Positions 29,436-41,212 are shown, counted from the stretch's first letter. The stretch is 64,000 nt of DNA from Yponomeuta sedellus (GCA_934045075.1 OW203740.1:15760944-15824943), one strand, 5' to 3'. The notes: generated from the letters alone by a model not told the origin. Translations and numbers: made by a program.

Positions 29436-32400
29436 TTACGATTCCTTCTTTTGGTTTAACTGTGGGAAAAACGCTTCAATAGGCAGTATCGGATCGTCAG
29501 TGGCTATCGTAAAATAGTTCGGTATTCTCCTACTGTTTGGCGAAACGGTCTTGAACATGCCAGGAGTGTTATAATCTTTGCTGGCTGCTAACGTTAAGTC
29601 TGAAACCCTTTTGGAGTGTTCAAAAGCGGTCTCCAGATGATCAGTCTGATGTTTCTTGTCATCTTTAGCTATTTTCATGATCGCACTCTCTGATCGTGTT
29701 CGTTCTGATGTTATATCATCTTTGTTCTCGTATCGAACGGTGGTTTCCGTTACTGACAGGTCTTGTACTGATTCTCCGATTTCGGAGTCCTTGATTTTCT
29801 TTCTCAGCGGTCTTTTAACGTGTGCGGTGGTAGTGCTGGACGTTTCGGTGGTTTCCTCAGTGGGTTTCGGTCTTCTGGAACCGTTTCTTATCCTGGATGA
29901 TATCCTGGGCGTTCCCTCGCTGGTCTCCGTTGTAGATGTGTACCTTTGTCTCGAAGGCTGTCTAGTTGAGTGGACCTCTTTATCAGTTACGTCTTCCCCG
30001 TCGCTGTAATTGCCGCTCTTATGTCTAGGTTCTTTAGGGGTGAATTTCTTTCTCTCTACGGTCTCATTGTCGTTGGTATATTTGTCCAATGGCACACGTC
30101 TTTGTGGAAACTTGAATTTGATAGGAACTGTCTCCGTGGACTTGTCAGTAGTTGTCGTCGAGCTGAGTCGGTTTCTGTAATCTTTGACGCTGAATTTAGG
30201 TCTGGTGTTCTCGTATTTATTCTTCAGTCTTGGTCTTTGAATCTTGGCTGGCGTCTCTGAGGTATTCTCAATGCGTCCTGTAGTCGTTGCTAATTCTGAC
30301 GCCTCCTCAGTACTGTCTCTCTTCTCTCCTTCCGTTGTCAGTCGAAGAACTTCAAGTTTAGCGTCAATAGGCTTCACGTCTTTGTGGAAAGAAAACTGTT
30401 TCACAGGCTCTGGTTTGGTCTTCAGCGTGTCAGATAAGTTAACGGCGATGTCGCTGGTTGGGGTGTCTTTCTCATCTTGTTTATGGCTGTAGTCAGGCGT
30501 CTCGCTAGTTTTATAATCGTAAGTTGCTGTTGTGACTCTTGGGTGTTGGGGCCTGGTGGCTATTTTCATTATTGGCGATTCCTTATTCGCGTCAAATTCC
30601 TTGTAAGAAAGAGTAGTGCTCTCGAATCTTTCTGTGGAGGTGGAGATAGGTCTTCGGTGTCCGATTTTCTTCTTGACAACTGTGGGGCTTGTTGGCGAGA
30701 TAGTGGGTAGTGCGCTGGTGGACAGATCTGTTGATGTTGTGGGTGTGGTTTGAATAGGCTTAGGCTTGGGCTGTGGCCCGCGGACCCTAGGCTTGATAGT
30801 GTGGATTTCATCTGCTTCTGTTGTAGGAGCTTCCGTTGTCCATTTTCTTGTAGTGGTTTCTTCTCTGTTGTTGTTAATGGGACGACGTCTGCGGATCTTG
30901 TTACGTTTCCGTATCTTATCTTTGTCGATGGCTTCTGGAGCGTTGGGTCGCTTGAAGTGTCTGTTAGGTGGAAGAGTCGGTAACGCTTCAGTGTTGTCTT
31001 CATGAGACTTGTGCGTGGTCAAGGCTTGCTCAGTAGTGGTAGGAGCTTCAGTTGTTTTTACTTTCTTCTTATATTGTGTAGTGTATTCGTCGTGCGAGGG
31101 AGTGGATACTCTGTAGTAGTAATCCTTTAGTTTGTGCTTGTTGATTGGTTCGAATCCATCGCCCAGTGGCCGCCTGCTTTGGGTTTCGACGTGGCTGTCG
31201 TAACCCAAAGAGTTTACATAGCCCTTGTCGCTCTCAGTCACTATCGCGTACTCGTCGACCAACTCTGTAGGCTGAGTTGTTTGTAACCTACCATAGTTTT
31301 CAGAATACTCGTCTTTAGTAACCGCTTCTTCAGAAGGTTTCAACTGCTTGTCGCTTTGGTCGTAGGAATCGGTGATAGCGGCCCAAGAATTCGGTGAAGA
31401 ATTGGTTACAATATCCTGTTCATACGTTTCCGTGACTTCATAGGTAGCAGGTACTGGTAAGGAGTTCTGCGTAGCTTCTTCTGGCCTCCTCTTTGGCGGT
31501 TCAGCGTATTGAGCTGATGATTGCTGGTTGTTGGTCGAAGGTATGCTGTCGTGAATGTGTGCCTTTTTGTTGTCGTAGACAAAGTTTGCGTGCTGGTTAT
31601 TTATATAGTAAGGGTTTTGGAAGTTTTGGGTGTATTGTGATGGATACCTGTCGTTGAAATTGTTAAAGAAGTAACTGTTTCCAGGGGTGGTTTGTACGAT
31701 GGGGTTATATGTGGAGACTTTATTGTGGTCACCAGTTTGGTGGAGTTTGGAGAACGGATCTTGCGGACTTGGCTTAAAGTTGGGTTTGCCAGCGTTAGGG
31801 TCTATTTTTTGCGGAGCGACTGCCTTTGGCGGCTGAGCTGATGTTGGTTTATATTCAATTAGCGTACTACCATAATTTATTTGGTTCAAAGCAGTTTGGA
31901 ATTTAGGCGTCGTCACGGCGAAATGAGTCGGCGTGGTCTTGAAGTAAGGTGCAAAGCTGAACGAGTTAAATACGGTTTGTTTCGTCGGCTGAGAAGGTAT
32001 GTAGGTCGTCTTGGTCTGCTGGAAAGGATCTCGACCCTTTACTGACTGGACGCCGTATGAGCTGAATGTGCCTGAAACAAAAACAAAAATGATGGTGTTA
32101 CTATACACATAGAACCGAATTTTACACGACCATATGCTTTCAAGGATTACGCGCAGCCTGCTAAGCCTGCCCATCTTGGCAACAATCACCAAAAACTACA
32201 AAAAAATGTGATGTAGTATACTGGCACTAAAATTCATGGGACCTGAAACGCCCTAGTATATGAGCACAAAATCTGATAAGCTACCAAATCCTTACCTAAA
32301 ATACTTGGCGGCAGTGGCGCAAACTTCTCATCCTTGAATTGATATTGGGGGTATGGATTGCCAGTAGCCGGCTTTACTGTCGGCGACGCATTCTGCTGCT

Positions 32401-33058
32401 GAGCAGTCTTCACTTGCTGCTGACTCACAGACTGAGGCGCTGTGTCACTGTCTGAAGGTATCTTGTACACTTCTGGCTTGAATATCTCTGTGTCACTAGT
32501 TGGCTGTGGCCTTTTAGGCTCCTGCAATGGCCTCCCATACTGATCCAATTGTTGCTGTTTCGTCGTGGGGTATTGCATGCCAAACTGTATGGGCTGCACA
32601 TTGTTCAACTGTTGCAGAACAGAGTTGTGGAACTGCTGCTTGAATTTCATCGGGTATTTAGTGTAGACAGGACGCGCCGCGTAAGGGTTGTGCGGGTTGC
32701 GTATCACCACGTTCTCCCCCGGGAAATTCTGAATGATCTTGAAGTGGGAGAGGCCCCCCGTGTTTTGAAGACCGAACGGATTGTAGTAAGAGTTGATTGG
32801 CTGGTTGCCCTGAAGGTGCGAAGGGGATGTGGAAGGGAGGGACCTCAAGGTGGTGGGGCGGTAAGACTGGGCTATTGAGGTGAGTTTTGTGGCGTCTCTG
32901 GTGGACAGGGGGCGTGAGGAGGACTGGTAGTTGTCAACGGATACCGCTACCGGGATCTTGTACGGCTGCGCGTGGAGAGGAGCGGCTGAGAACGCGCCGT
33001 ACCCTGGCAACCCGGAGTTGATCACCGGCCTCCAACCGCCTTTTGCCAATGGAAAAGC
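29436..33058 (-). CDS. Unrecognised Thr/Pro/Lys-rich protein, last two exons (5' partial)
   Basis: Exon A is 33058-32296 and exon B is 32071-29436. The intron between them has GTAAGG and TTTGTTTCAG borders, and the phases join to give PSILG|TFSSYG. A TTTCCTTTCCAG acceptor directly precedes exon A, so at least one upstream exon with the true start (and probably a signal peptide) is missing. What is present encodes about 1130 residues. Exon A is Gln/Pro/Tyr-rich; exon B is Thr/Lys/Arg/Glu-rich with TTTEAPTT-like runs and many basic clusters, with no cysteine pattern or known domain. This suggests a disordered extracellular or cuticle-associated protein, but that is only inference. I do not recognise the family. 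Both exons are open without a stop over 3.4 kb, so this is a real gene. Confidence 0.8.
32072..32295 (-). other. Intron of the - strand gene (224 bp)
   Basis: Donor GTAAGG at 32295 and acceptor TTTCAG at 32074-32072 on the - strand. Unspliced reading would place an ATG near 32192 or run on past 32295; the spliced join fits better. Confidence 0.75.
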
Positions 33059-33230
33059 CTGGAAAGGAAACGTCTTTGTTGAACTCAAAAGGCTATTTAA
33101 ACTGTGTTCTAATCAAGTAGTTCTTTAATATTGCCTAAGTAGATTTAACTCTGTTTACTATTGAACTCTGTTTAAAGCAATACGTAATAAAGAAAACAAA
33201 ATAACACAATTGTTAAAAAAAAACATTTAA
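33059..33230. other. Upstream intron sequence of the - strand gene
   Basis: Contains the polypyrimidine tract for exon A. A Met at 33088 lies in this intron and is not taken as the start. Otherwise AT-rich DNA with nothing recognised. Confidence 0.5.
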
Positions 33231-33560
33231 TGAAGCGGTGGTGGTGGAGTGATAAAATGCTGGCTTCTCAATAGGGGAGCCGTGGGTTCGAACCCCGGCA
33301 TGTACTTACTAAGTCTTTGTTTTCTAAGTTACGTACATTTGTGAAGTGATCGTAGTAATACCACTCGCTAACCGCGAAGGAAAACACTGAGGAAACTTGA
33401 GGTCTGAGGTGTTCAAATACCTATCCCCCACGGGACAGGCATAGCCTAGTGTGGGGGTCTGTACCTATATGATGTACTTTTTTATATGGCAATAAACGTT
33501 TTATCTTTACCTCAGCACTAGAAATTGCCAATCCGCGCTGGGAACGCGTAGTAATTAAGC
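33231..33560 (+). repeat. Family C SINE followed by a LINE 3'-end fragment
   Basis: The SINE (33231-33410) has head GTGGTGGTGGAGTGA and B box GGTTCGAACCCC. After it come CGGGACAGGCATAGCC and GGCAATAAACGTTTTATC, the 3' end of a common moth LINE, then a further repeat fragment to about 33600. Confidence 0.55.
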
Positions 33561-33681
33561 CCAAATTCCCTCTGGGAGAAGGCCTGTGCTCTAAAGGCTG
33601 CATTATCACAGCACATCACATCACACTAATCAAGGCGAAAGTTTGTGAGTGTGTATGTATGTTACTTCTTCACGTCTAAAC

Positions 33682-33995
33682 TGTCACTACTTGTTAAACT
33701 TAGGCTATTTCAGGGCCCTATCTCGTGGAACGGCATCACTTGGTTCGCTGGTGCGGCTCGATGTTCAGTAAGTAGTCTCGTTACTCTGTGTGTCAAGTAT
33801 CAACTTGGTGATGTGGGTACCTCGAGTTGTCATTGGGGACCGGGTGTTGCACTTCCGTGAGATGAGGTCCTGTTCGTCACAAAACACTGATCTTTGTAAA
33901 CTACAATCAGTTGTGTTCTCAGTGGGATGCTCTAAGGGATGTGTTAATTCACCTTATTCATTCTGTTGTAACCCCAATAAATAAAATAAAAAAAT
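33682..33995 (+). repeat. SINE-like retroposon inserted in family G
   Basis: About 310 bases ending in CCCCAATAAATAAAATAAAA, flanked by TAAAC and TAAAAC. It is not related to the other SINEs seen here, and its origin is unknown. Confidence 0.45.
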
Positions 33996-34036
33996 AAAAC
34001 GGCTGGAGCAATTTAATAAAATTTGGTATGGTGTTT

Positions 34037-34660
34037 TTGAACTTAAACTTTCGTAAGAACAACACATTGTAGACTCTTAGTCCGGATTTACTTACGGGTG
34101 TTGTTATATCGAGTGAGTGTGAGACGAGCAACAGACGACGCGAGCTCCGTCTCTGCTCACCATGATTAAGCTCTGCGAATCGGAGCGAAACCTGGAGCTC
34201 TATTTTTGAATCACTCGTCTCGCGTCGAGCGCTCGATTTCTACTGATTTTCGCTCGACATACGAAATTCCGTATTTTTGAATCACTCGACTGCAACAAAT
34301 GGTCCTTACCACTCGTCTCGTATGTCGATCGATAGATTAATTGTCAAAATTTGTGTTAATTTGTATTGTGCTGCGCACAGATACCTAGCGATAAATGTGA
34401 ATTTGCTCCTGACAACTGTTTTAGATTGTGAATATTGTGATCTTCAGTGTAGAGAAATAATTTTGAAGCATATCTAATCCTTAATGGATATTTGGATTCA
34501 AAAATACGGAAAAACGAGATCATGCGACTTAGAAGACGAGTGTGACTTATGTCGTATTCAACGATACAATTTCATACGAGTGATTCAAAAATAGAGCTCC
34601 TGGTCGGACTTTTCCGATTTAACAACACCCGTAAGTAAATCCGGACTAAAAGTCTACAAT
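34037..34660. mobile_element. Fold-back element with nested palindromes
   Basis: Flanked by an 11-bp direct repeat GGTATGGTGTT (34026-34036 and 34661-34671). Outer arms of about 40 bp start near 34066 (ATTGTAGACTCTTAGTCC) and end at 34660. A second pair further in (GGAGCTCTATTTTTGAATC, about 34194 and 34600) and a third around AAAAATACGGAA lie within. No coding frame. Confidence 0.6.
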
Positions 34661-35046
34661 GGTATGGTGTTAGCTGACACCCTGGATAAACACATAGGCT
34701 ACTTTTTACTGCGGGAAAATATATTATTCTCATGGTAAAATCGATAAACCGCGGGCCACAGCATTTATATGGCGATAGACTTGACTAAGGTTTCTCACCG
34801 AAGGCGAAGTCATGGACCGTCTGTGATGGCCGCAGCTCGCGCCCAGCAGGAAACTCTGCAGCGCTGCCAGGACCAGCCAAATGCGGGCGCCTGCAAAAGA
34901 CGATACGTGACTTATGTTAGAACCTCATTCAAACAATCCGCAATCGTCCACTGCTTGCTACCGCTAGGCACGCCACTTCATTCTGTCCTCGACCATCCTC
35001 ATCCAGCCTGTCAGCTGCTGCCAGTGACGTAGCTACCTAGCTTACA

Positions 35047-35605
35047 CCATGTATGTTCCGGATTCTTCATCTCCGCACCCCAGAGCACAATGCGGCGGGT
35101 TATTCTGGCTCTTTTACTGTAACTGCGATTCGCTTGTGGAACAGCCTGCCTCTGGACATTCGTCAGGCCTCAACATTGGAGATTTTCAAAAGGAATGTTA
35201 CCAAGTACTACCTTGATCTGCAGAATAGGCAGTAATTTATCACCAATTATTTTATTAATTATTGATATTAATTAAGTAATCGTGATTAGTAATTTTCTTC
35301 AATAAGTATGTACGTACAATTATTATATCTATTTATTTATTTATTTATATATGTATTATTGGTTGTGTAGGTTTATCATATTTTTTATTATTAAAACCCC
35401 CCCCTTGCCCCTGTAGGTTTAAGTTAATATATCTCCCTATGTTTATGTAAGTTTATTATTGTATTCCACCTTCTTTTCCTGCACTACCCTTTGCCAGTCT
35501 CTTCAACACCAAGGGTTTGCTGGATGAGAATGCTTCTTGCATTAAGCACGCCCTTGTACATTTACTCATGTAATTAGTGCAATAAAGAATTAAAATAAAT
35601 ATGTT
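35047..35605 (+). pseudogene. LINE ORF2 C-terminus and 3' UTR
   Basis: The frame 35053-35235 ends with FTVTAIRLWNSLPLDIRQAS, the WNxLPxxIR motif near the end of CR1/jockey-type ORF2 proteins. The 3' UTR follows and ends in GTGCAATAAAGAATTAAAAT. A 5'-truncated insertion. Confidence 0.65.
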
Positions 35606-35619
35606 CAACGAATACCCAT

Positions 35620-35842
35620 CACATCGCACTAATATATGGTATAAAGGCGAAACTTTGTGAGTGTGTATGTTTGTTCCTTCATTACGTCTAAACGGCTGGA
35701 GCGACTAATAAAATTTGGTATGGGGTTAGCTGACACCCAGGATTAACATATAGGCTACGTTTTCCTGCGAGAGTGGAGGCTTGCAAGACTAGTGGCTGGC
35801 TGGACTGTCAGAAGTTTTCAAGCCGCCCCTTAAGGCCAACGA
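35620..35842. repeat. Family G repeat plus a family A SINE scrap
   Basis: 35620-35770 carries GTCTAAACGGCTGGAGCGAC. 35774-35842 matches the middle of family A on the - strand (CTGTCAGAAGTTTTCAAGCC). From 35843 to 36184 nothing is recognised. Confidence 0.5.
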
Positions 35843-36184
35843 ATTTTGGCATAATAAAGCGTAACGTACAAAATTTAACAAAAAAGATTACAACATTTAG
35901 CTAGAATAAAAATCAGGAATGGTTCAGGTAGGTATTGCGCATTTTGATTTAAACCTATTTATCGATGACTGCATTATAGAAAACAGTTATTAGTTACCCT
36001 GTTCCAGTTATAAGTTAGTTATGCGAAGTTCATAATTATACCTAGATGCGGAATCAACTAAGCCGCGGATATCCTCGTTAGCTTTCCTTTGCATGTCGCC
36101 AACAGCATCTGAATCAGGTGGCGTTTAGACTAAAATAATATCCGTTTACACTTCTGCTACCGTTAAGCTACCATTAGGTAGCTA

Positions 36185-36535
36185 TGTAGAATCGCTCGTA
36201 GACCCGGCTGCCTGAGTGATCTTAAACGATCATGAAGGCTATGTAACAATAGGGCGCGTTCAGTGCATGGATGGGTGACCGTCTACGACTAACGCTAGTG
36301 GCATTTTTCCGAGCGATTCCGTGCTTCGCAAGACATGTTAAGCAGTTGGTGCCGGCTGCTGTCAAAAGATGGCAGTCATTGAGCTAAGTCAGAAACCTTA
36401 AGGCGGCTTGAAAACTTCTGACAGTAAGACCAGTCTTGCAAGCCTCCACCAATCCGTGGTAGAGTATGGCCTATACGTTCCTTACGGAAGAGACCCGTGC
36501 CCCTCGGTGGGGACATAATGGGTTGATGATGATGG
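36185..36535 (+). repeat. 5S-derived SINE (family A)
   Basis: Contains GGATGGGTGACCGT, identical to the intragenic C box of 5S rRNA genes, then the family body and GGGGACATAATGGGTTGATG tail. Confidence 0.68.
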
Positions 36536-36599
36536 TGAATTAAGTAGCTATGACGCGCATATAGCGGAGGGTTAGGCAAACACCCTTCGGGTCTTTTTA

Positions 36600-36790
36600 A
36601 CTTACTGTATGTCCGTCTGGGGCGTCCCTCATCGGCCCACACCCATTCTTTCGATATATTTCGTTATCTTTTTCTTCATTTCATCCTCTCCATATGGTCA
36701 AACCAACGCAACATTAATGCTTAAATTCTAGTCACTTCTCGGTATCACTTTTAAGTCCGCAACTTTTTCTAATCACACTCTTTTGTATGC
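36600..36790 (-). pseudogene. LINE ORF2 C-terminal fragment, decayed
   Basis: The - strand still reads WFDHMERM with stops after it, then GRPRRTYSKLKRP. This is the WFGHxERM tail of RTE-like elements. Confidence 0.5.
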
Positions 36791-36809
36791 TGTCATTCAA
36801 AGCAGCACT

Positions 36810-37671
36810 AAACATAAACAGCGGCTTCTTTGAGAAGGTTACGGAATTTCCTGCCAACTGCAACCAAGATTGCGCTTGCGCAATCTCTGTTGCTCCCTAT
36901 CCTCGACTATGCTGATGCCAGTTATCTAGATTTGACCGAGGAGCAACTTAATAAACTTGAGCGCCTCCAAAACTTCGCCATAAGGTTTATATTTGGTTTA
37001 CGCAAATATGACCACATTTCTGAATATCGCGCTAAGCTCAAGTGGCTTTCCATCCGCCTCCGTAGGAATGCTCACATTCTTTTCCTGCTGTACTCTGTAC
37101 TGTTCAATCCAGCTACTCCCCTTTATCTCAAAGAGCGTTTTAGTTATCTCAGTGACCACGGCCGGCCACTACGTTCAGACCAGAATTTGACGCTGAAAAC
37201 ACCTAGCCATACGACAAAGTTCGTTGCCAGCTCATTTACGGTAAGAGCGGTCCGGCTGTGGAATGAGCTGCCGGTTTCTATAAGGCGCTTCCCATCTCCT
37301 GCTATATTCAAATCTAAAGTAGTAGAATTCTTTCTTTCCAAATAATTTCTTATTCTCTTTTTGTCTGTAGATAAATCCCATTTATTTTTCCCATCATGCT
37401 TGCTATTATAACTTATTGTTTATGTATGTTTATAATAGTATTTATCTATGTAAGTTTCTTTTATTACATATACGTATGTATATAAATATTCGATAAGCAC
37501 CAACTACCCGTCTCAATTTCTCCTTCAGCAATCTTTCCGATTTAAGGTTGCCTGGAAGAAATTGCTATCAGCAATAAGGCCGCCAATTGTACCTCTTCTT
37601 TTGTAACTGTTGTCTCTGTAATTATTTTCTGGTGTGTACAATAAAGAATATTCTTATCTTATCTTATCTTA
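36810..37671 (+). mobile_element. 5'-truncated LINE (family D) with (TTATC)n tail
   Basis: Carries the C-terminal ORF2 piece 36830-37345, then a 3' UTR with GCAATAAGGCCGCCAATTGT and ACAATAAAGAATATTC, and a tail of about 3.5 TTATC units. Its last 140 bases are nearly identical to the flank of the giant (GATAA)n array. Other tails of this or close families: 40955-41050, 46185-46285, 61430-61525. Confidence 0.75.
36830..37345 (+). pseudogene. LINE ORF2 C-terminus (171 aa, intact to the stop)
   Basis: The frame covers the region after the reverse transcriptase: LLPILDYADASYLDL, then LQNFAIRFIFGL, and the closing FTVRAVRLWNELPVSIRRF. The end is undamaged. The catalytic parts are missing because the copy is 5'-truncated. 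Confidence 0.7.
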
Positions 37672-38118
37672 AACATACTTTTCTAAGGACTATATTATTT
37701 TTACTGTCTGGATCCTTCTGTCATATCCAAGTCTAGCTCTAACTAGCTGTTACTGTAATCGTATTTAGCCAAAGCTGAAAAGTGAAGTAACATAGGTATT
37801 TTGACGAAATTGAGGAATGTGCAGCGGACCAACTCTATAGTTAAGTTACTATGGAGTCCCAATTTCCGAATTCATTGCAAAATAATGACCGAGGGTCATG
37901 CTTTCTCCCAATTTCTGCGATTCATGCGAACTCTAAGCAGCATAATGACTAAAATATGTGCGTGTATTATAAAGCCGTGATCAGACATGGATCAGGAAAA
38001 CCTTTTCTGGAGAGCCGGGTAGGCATAATAAAAAAGGAAAAATTTAAGGAAAGGAGGATCAGTACCTAGTTAGTCTCGCTACCTCTAGCTGTTACTGTCA
38101 TAGTTGCACAAAGTGTAC

Positions 38119-38310
38119 TTAACACATTTTTAAACCGCGTTTCAAGCAAACTTCTTGAGGGATTTCATTATAGAAACGTATACAGCGCCCCTTGAAGTAT
38201 GTATTAACCTTCCCCAGCCTCATAAAATAAAGGGAAGGAAGTTTATGTTTATTTCTAGTATTTATATTGTGTTGGCTATCTAAAGTTCCCGATGTGCATT
38301 GTAAGGTCAT
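38119..38310 (-). pseudogene. LINE ORF2 C-terminal fragment
   Basis: The - strand reads NTRNKHKLPSL, then FKGRCIRFYNEIPQEV, the NTRN...IRFYNxIP pattern at the end of some jockey-group ORF2 proteins. The region 37675-38118 holds nothing else recognised. Confidence 0.5.
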
Positions 38311-38319
38311 CCGTAGCTA

Positions 38320-38516
38320 CAGTCTGTTAGCTTTTAGAATATACCTCGGCTACTATCGGATGGAATCGGATATATTCGTGTAATAGAAATATCGGAACTA
38401 ATATGACACTTATACATTAATACAGAGCAGGAAGGCGTATTACACTCGTGTGCTTTCGGCGAAAACCGAAGCCTCTACTCTAGAGCCCGAGGTATATTCT
38501 AAAAGCTTACAGACTG
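38320..38516. mobile_element. MITE with TA duplication and CAGTCTG ends
   Basis: Inverted ends CAGTCTGTTAGCTTTTAG (one mismatch over about 29 bp, reaching CCTCGG), flanked by TA on each side as in Tc1/mariner elements. A diverged copy lies at 48611-48825 in the opposite orientation. Confidence 0.72.
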
Positions 38517-38814
38517 TACAAATGTTACTACTCGTACATGAGCCTTTGCAGCTGCTTATATATTATCGCCGGTCTGATCCCACCTTAACATTCTAACGGT
38601 GTTATGTTCAAACGGGCAGACGGACAAAGGTGTCTCCGGACGCAATCATGGCGAATTAACTCTCTTATTGCCGGGAAAGTGGCCGGTTGGGTATGAAAGA
38701 TACTTATTATGCTCGCCAGTCAGCTTTGTCGAAACGAGAGGTTAGCTTGGTTTCCGCGGTTCAGTAGAGTTCGAAGCTCCCTCTAAGAAGCTTCAGGTAA
38801 ATCATAGTATCTCA

Positions 38815-38940
38815 TCACACTTCACGCTTAATCACACTAATATTATAAAGGCAAACGTTTTGGGAGTGTGTATGCTTGTTAGTTCTTCATGTCTAAACGG
38901 CTGGAGCGATTTTAGTTAATCATCAATGGTAATTATTTTG
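38815..38940 (+). repeat. Family G repeat
   Basis: CACACTAATATTATAAAGGC, then GTCTAAACGGCTGGAGCGAT. The stretch 38520-38814 holds no gene. Confidence 0.5.
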
Positions 38941-39134
38941 AAATTGTAAATAAAAGAAAAAAAATAAAATAAAAAAAAAGTACCTATTTATAAAGTGATA
39001 CATAAAATTAAACACTTTTTCGAGTCCTTTTTATTTTGAAAGTATAAGTATCTTGTGCATTTAAAAAGTTATTGAAATTTTAAAAGCGGGATACGTAGTT
39101 TTGCAGTGTATTCCTTTGACATTCATTCTTCTTC

Positions 39135-39265
39135 TTCTTCAGGCTATATTAGTCCACTGCTGGACATAGCCCTCCCCTAATGAGCGCCATAGCACAAGGT
39201 TGTGCCATCAATGGGGGGTAATGCCCATAATCCCCACGCTGGGCATGCGGGTTGGGGATCGCAGT
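39135..39265. repeat. LINE-related fragment (copy of 20661-20850 family)
   Basis: TTCTTCTTCTTC, then TAGTCCACTGCTGGACATAG and GGGGGGTAATGCCC. Confidence 0.45.
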
Positions 39266-39599
39266 CATTCATTCTTACTGTTATGCAATTTATGCATGTG
39301 ATATTAACTCCGTATCCAAAACTCTTCTGCAGGCCGGAAACTCTGCCCTCGCCTTTCAATTGAAGGTCAAAGAAACTATAAAGAATTAATTTTCCCACTA
39401 AGCGCCGGAGAGTAGCGTCAAGCGTGCAATGACGAACAGTGGTCACTGTGCGGAACATTTATTAAATCTGAAATACCAGGTCACTGTCGCACTATCTCTC
39501 GAACCCTGCTCACCGCCTTACATAATACTTTAAATAAATAAACTGAAATTAAATAAACTCTATTTTATTCTATCCACTTATATATATATATATTCAGCG

Positions 39600-40331
39600 A
39601 TTCATTTCATATATATAAGTATATATATATGAAATGAATCGCTGAATGTGTTAGTAAGCGCAAATCTCGAGAGCAGCTGGACCGATGTCGCTAATGCTGT
39701 TTTTAGGGTTCCGTACCTCAAAAGGAAAAAACGGAACCCTTATAGGATCACTTTGTTGTCCGTCTGTCCGTCCGTCCGTCTGTCAAGACCCTTTTTCTCA
39801 GGAACGCGTGGAGGTATGAAGCTGAAATTTATATCAATTACTCAGGTCTACTGTCCCTTGAAGCTGTGAAAAAATCAAACTTCTAAGCCAACGCAATCAA
39901 AAGATACAGCCGTTTATGCCGCAAATTTTCGACACTTGCAAGGGAATCAAAACCTACAGGGTGCTTCCCGTGAACTCAGAATCTTGAAATTTGGTACGAA
40001 GCAAGGTCTTATAGCATAGATAAAGGAAAAATTACGAAAACCATAAATTTTTAGTTACATCTCATAATATATATTTTTTTAATAATTTTAAACTTACTAC
40101 CCATTTCCTCATAAACGCGTAGAGGTATTAAATTGAAATTCATACCAAATACTCAGGTCTATTATACAGGTTTGTACGGAACCCTCGGTGCGCGAGTCTG
40201 ACTCGCACTTGGCCGGTTTTTTGGATATTCCTTGTAGTACGAGGATGGTTCTTACCGCGAGGGGAAAATAAAAAAAATATAGAATCGACTGTTAGGCGGT
40301 ACGAAGGCGTACACTGGGTTAGCTAGTTGTA
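39600..40331 (+). mobile_element. Helitron-type element split by a 520-bp repeat
   Basis: Family E sequence runs to about 39702 and resumes at about 40222 (GGATATTCCTTGTAG) to the GGTTAGCTAG end. Between them lies a different repeat that begins GGGTTCCGTACC, contains a GTCCGTCTGTCC run and ends GACTCGCACTTGGCCGG. A short extra palindrome (CATTCAGCGATTCATTTC) sits at the 5' end near 39592-39650. Confidence 0.6.
39702..40222 (+). repeat. Interspersed repeat (GGGTTCCGTACC ... ACTTGGCCGG)
   Basis: A compact repeat very common in moth genomes (from memory). GGAACCC-type blocks near both ends, a T-rich right end, and no coding frame. Confidence 0.5.
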
Positions 40332-41212
40332 CATAAAAATAGAAATTAGAGATATTTCTTAACCTAAGAGTACAGACGGCTTTATCACTGAAAATGATAT
40401 CTTCCAGACAACCTTTAGAGGGTATGGAGCAACACATTGGACGAAATGTATTGTAATGTGTTTGCAAATGAAATGTGTTTCAACAAAACAAAAAGGTAAT
40501 GTAAAAGTGCGTCTTTGAACCTCAATATCTTCTAAGAGTTCATATCCCAGGCTTGACTCAGTATTTGAAAAAAAAATGTTTTTGCAGTGTAGAGAATACG
40601 TATTTACGAATCTTTAAAGCAAAGTATTCTAATGTATGACGTATTTTGAACTAATAAGAGACGTTGAAAATGGGAGAAACCCCTATGATGTAGTCTTGGG
40701 TCAGTGACAAGAGATAAAGTTAATTTTCGCGTATCAACAGAAGAGAAACTTTGGGGAAGTAGGTGCGAGTATTTGGGCGTGATTTAGTCGTAAGGATAAG
40801 GAGAATAGTAGGTAAGCAGAGAGGAAAATCTATGAAACAGAACATACGTGTCTGAGTATTCATTGTAGGTACCTACAGGTGTAGCGTAGCGAATAACTGT
40901 TTGCTGAAATTACATAAGAACTGGATCAAATGGTATTTTAGTGCGTTAATGCTTTTAGCAATAAGGCCGCCAATTGTACTATGTAAATTGTAATTACTTT
41001 GTATTTGTTGTTTTTTCACTGTACAATAAAAATATCCTGATCTTATCTTTTGTTATGTGAGTGCCTACGTCTTTACTAACATTAGAGGTAACGATGGCGA
41101 TTCTAAACATCAAAAAAGCCTGACTTACCCGTTAAACAAGCCTTGATTTTACGCTTTACGCAACTTTATTGTTATTATTTTACGTTTATTTATTAAGGAA
41201 AACCAACAACCC
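40332..41212. other. Intergenic DNA with one LINE tail
   Basis: Only the family D 3' end at 40955-41050 (AATAAGGCCGCCAATTGTAC) is recognised. Confidence 0.5.

Larger units (their letters stand above)
33613..34760 (+). repeat. Family G repeat (GTCTAAACGGCTGGAGCGA), interrupted twice
   Basis: Family G pieces at 33613-33681, 33996-34036 and 34661-34760 join to match 35620-35770 and 38815-38940. The two gaps are separate insertions listed next. Confidence 0.6.

Noticed and set aside
29656..33128. Several + strand frames of 60-117 residues opposite the - strand gene
   Set aside because: They are mirror-frame shadows of the two real exons, with no domains.
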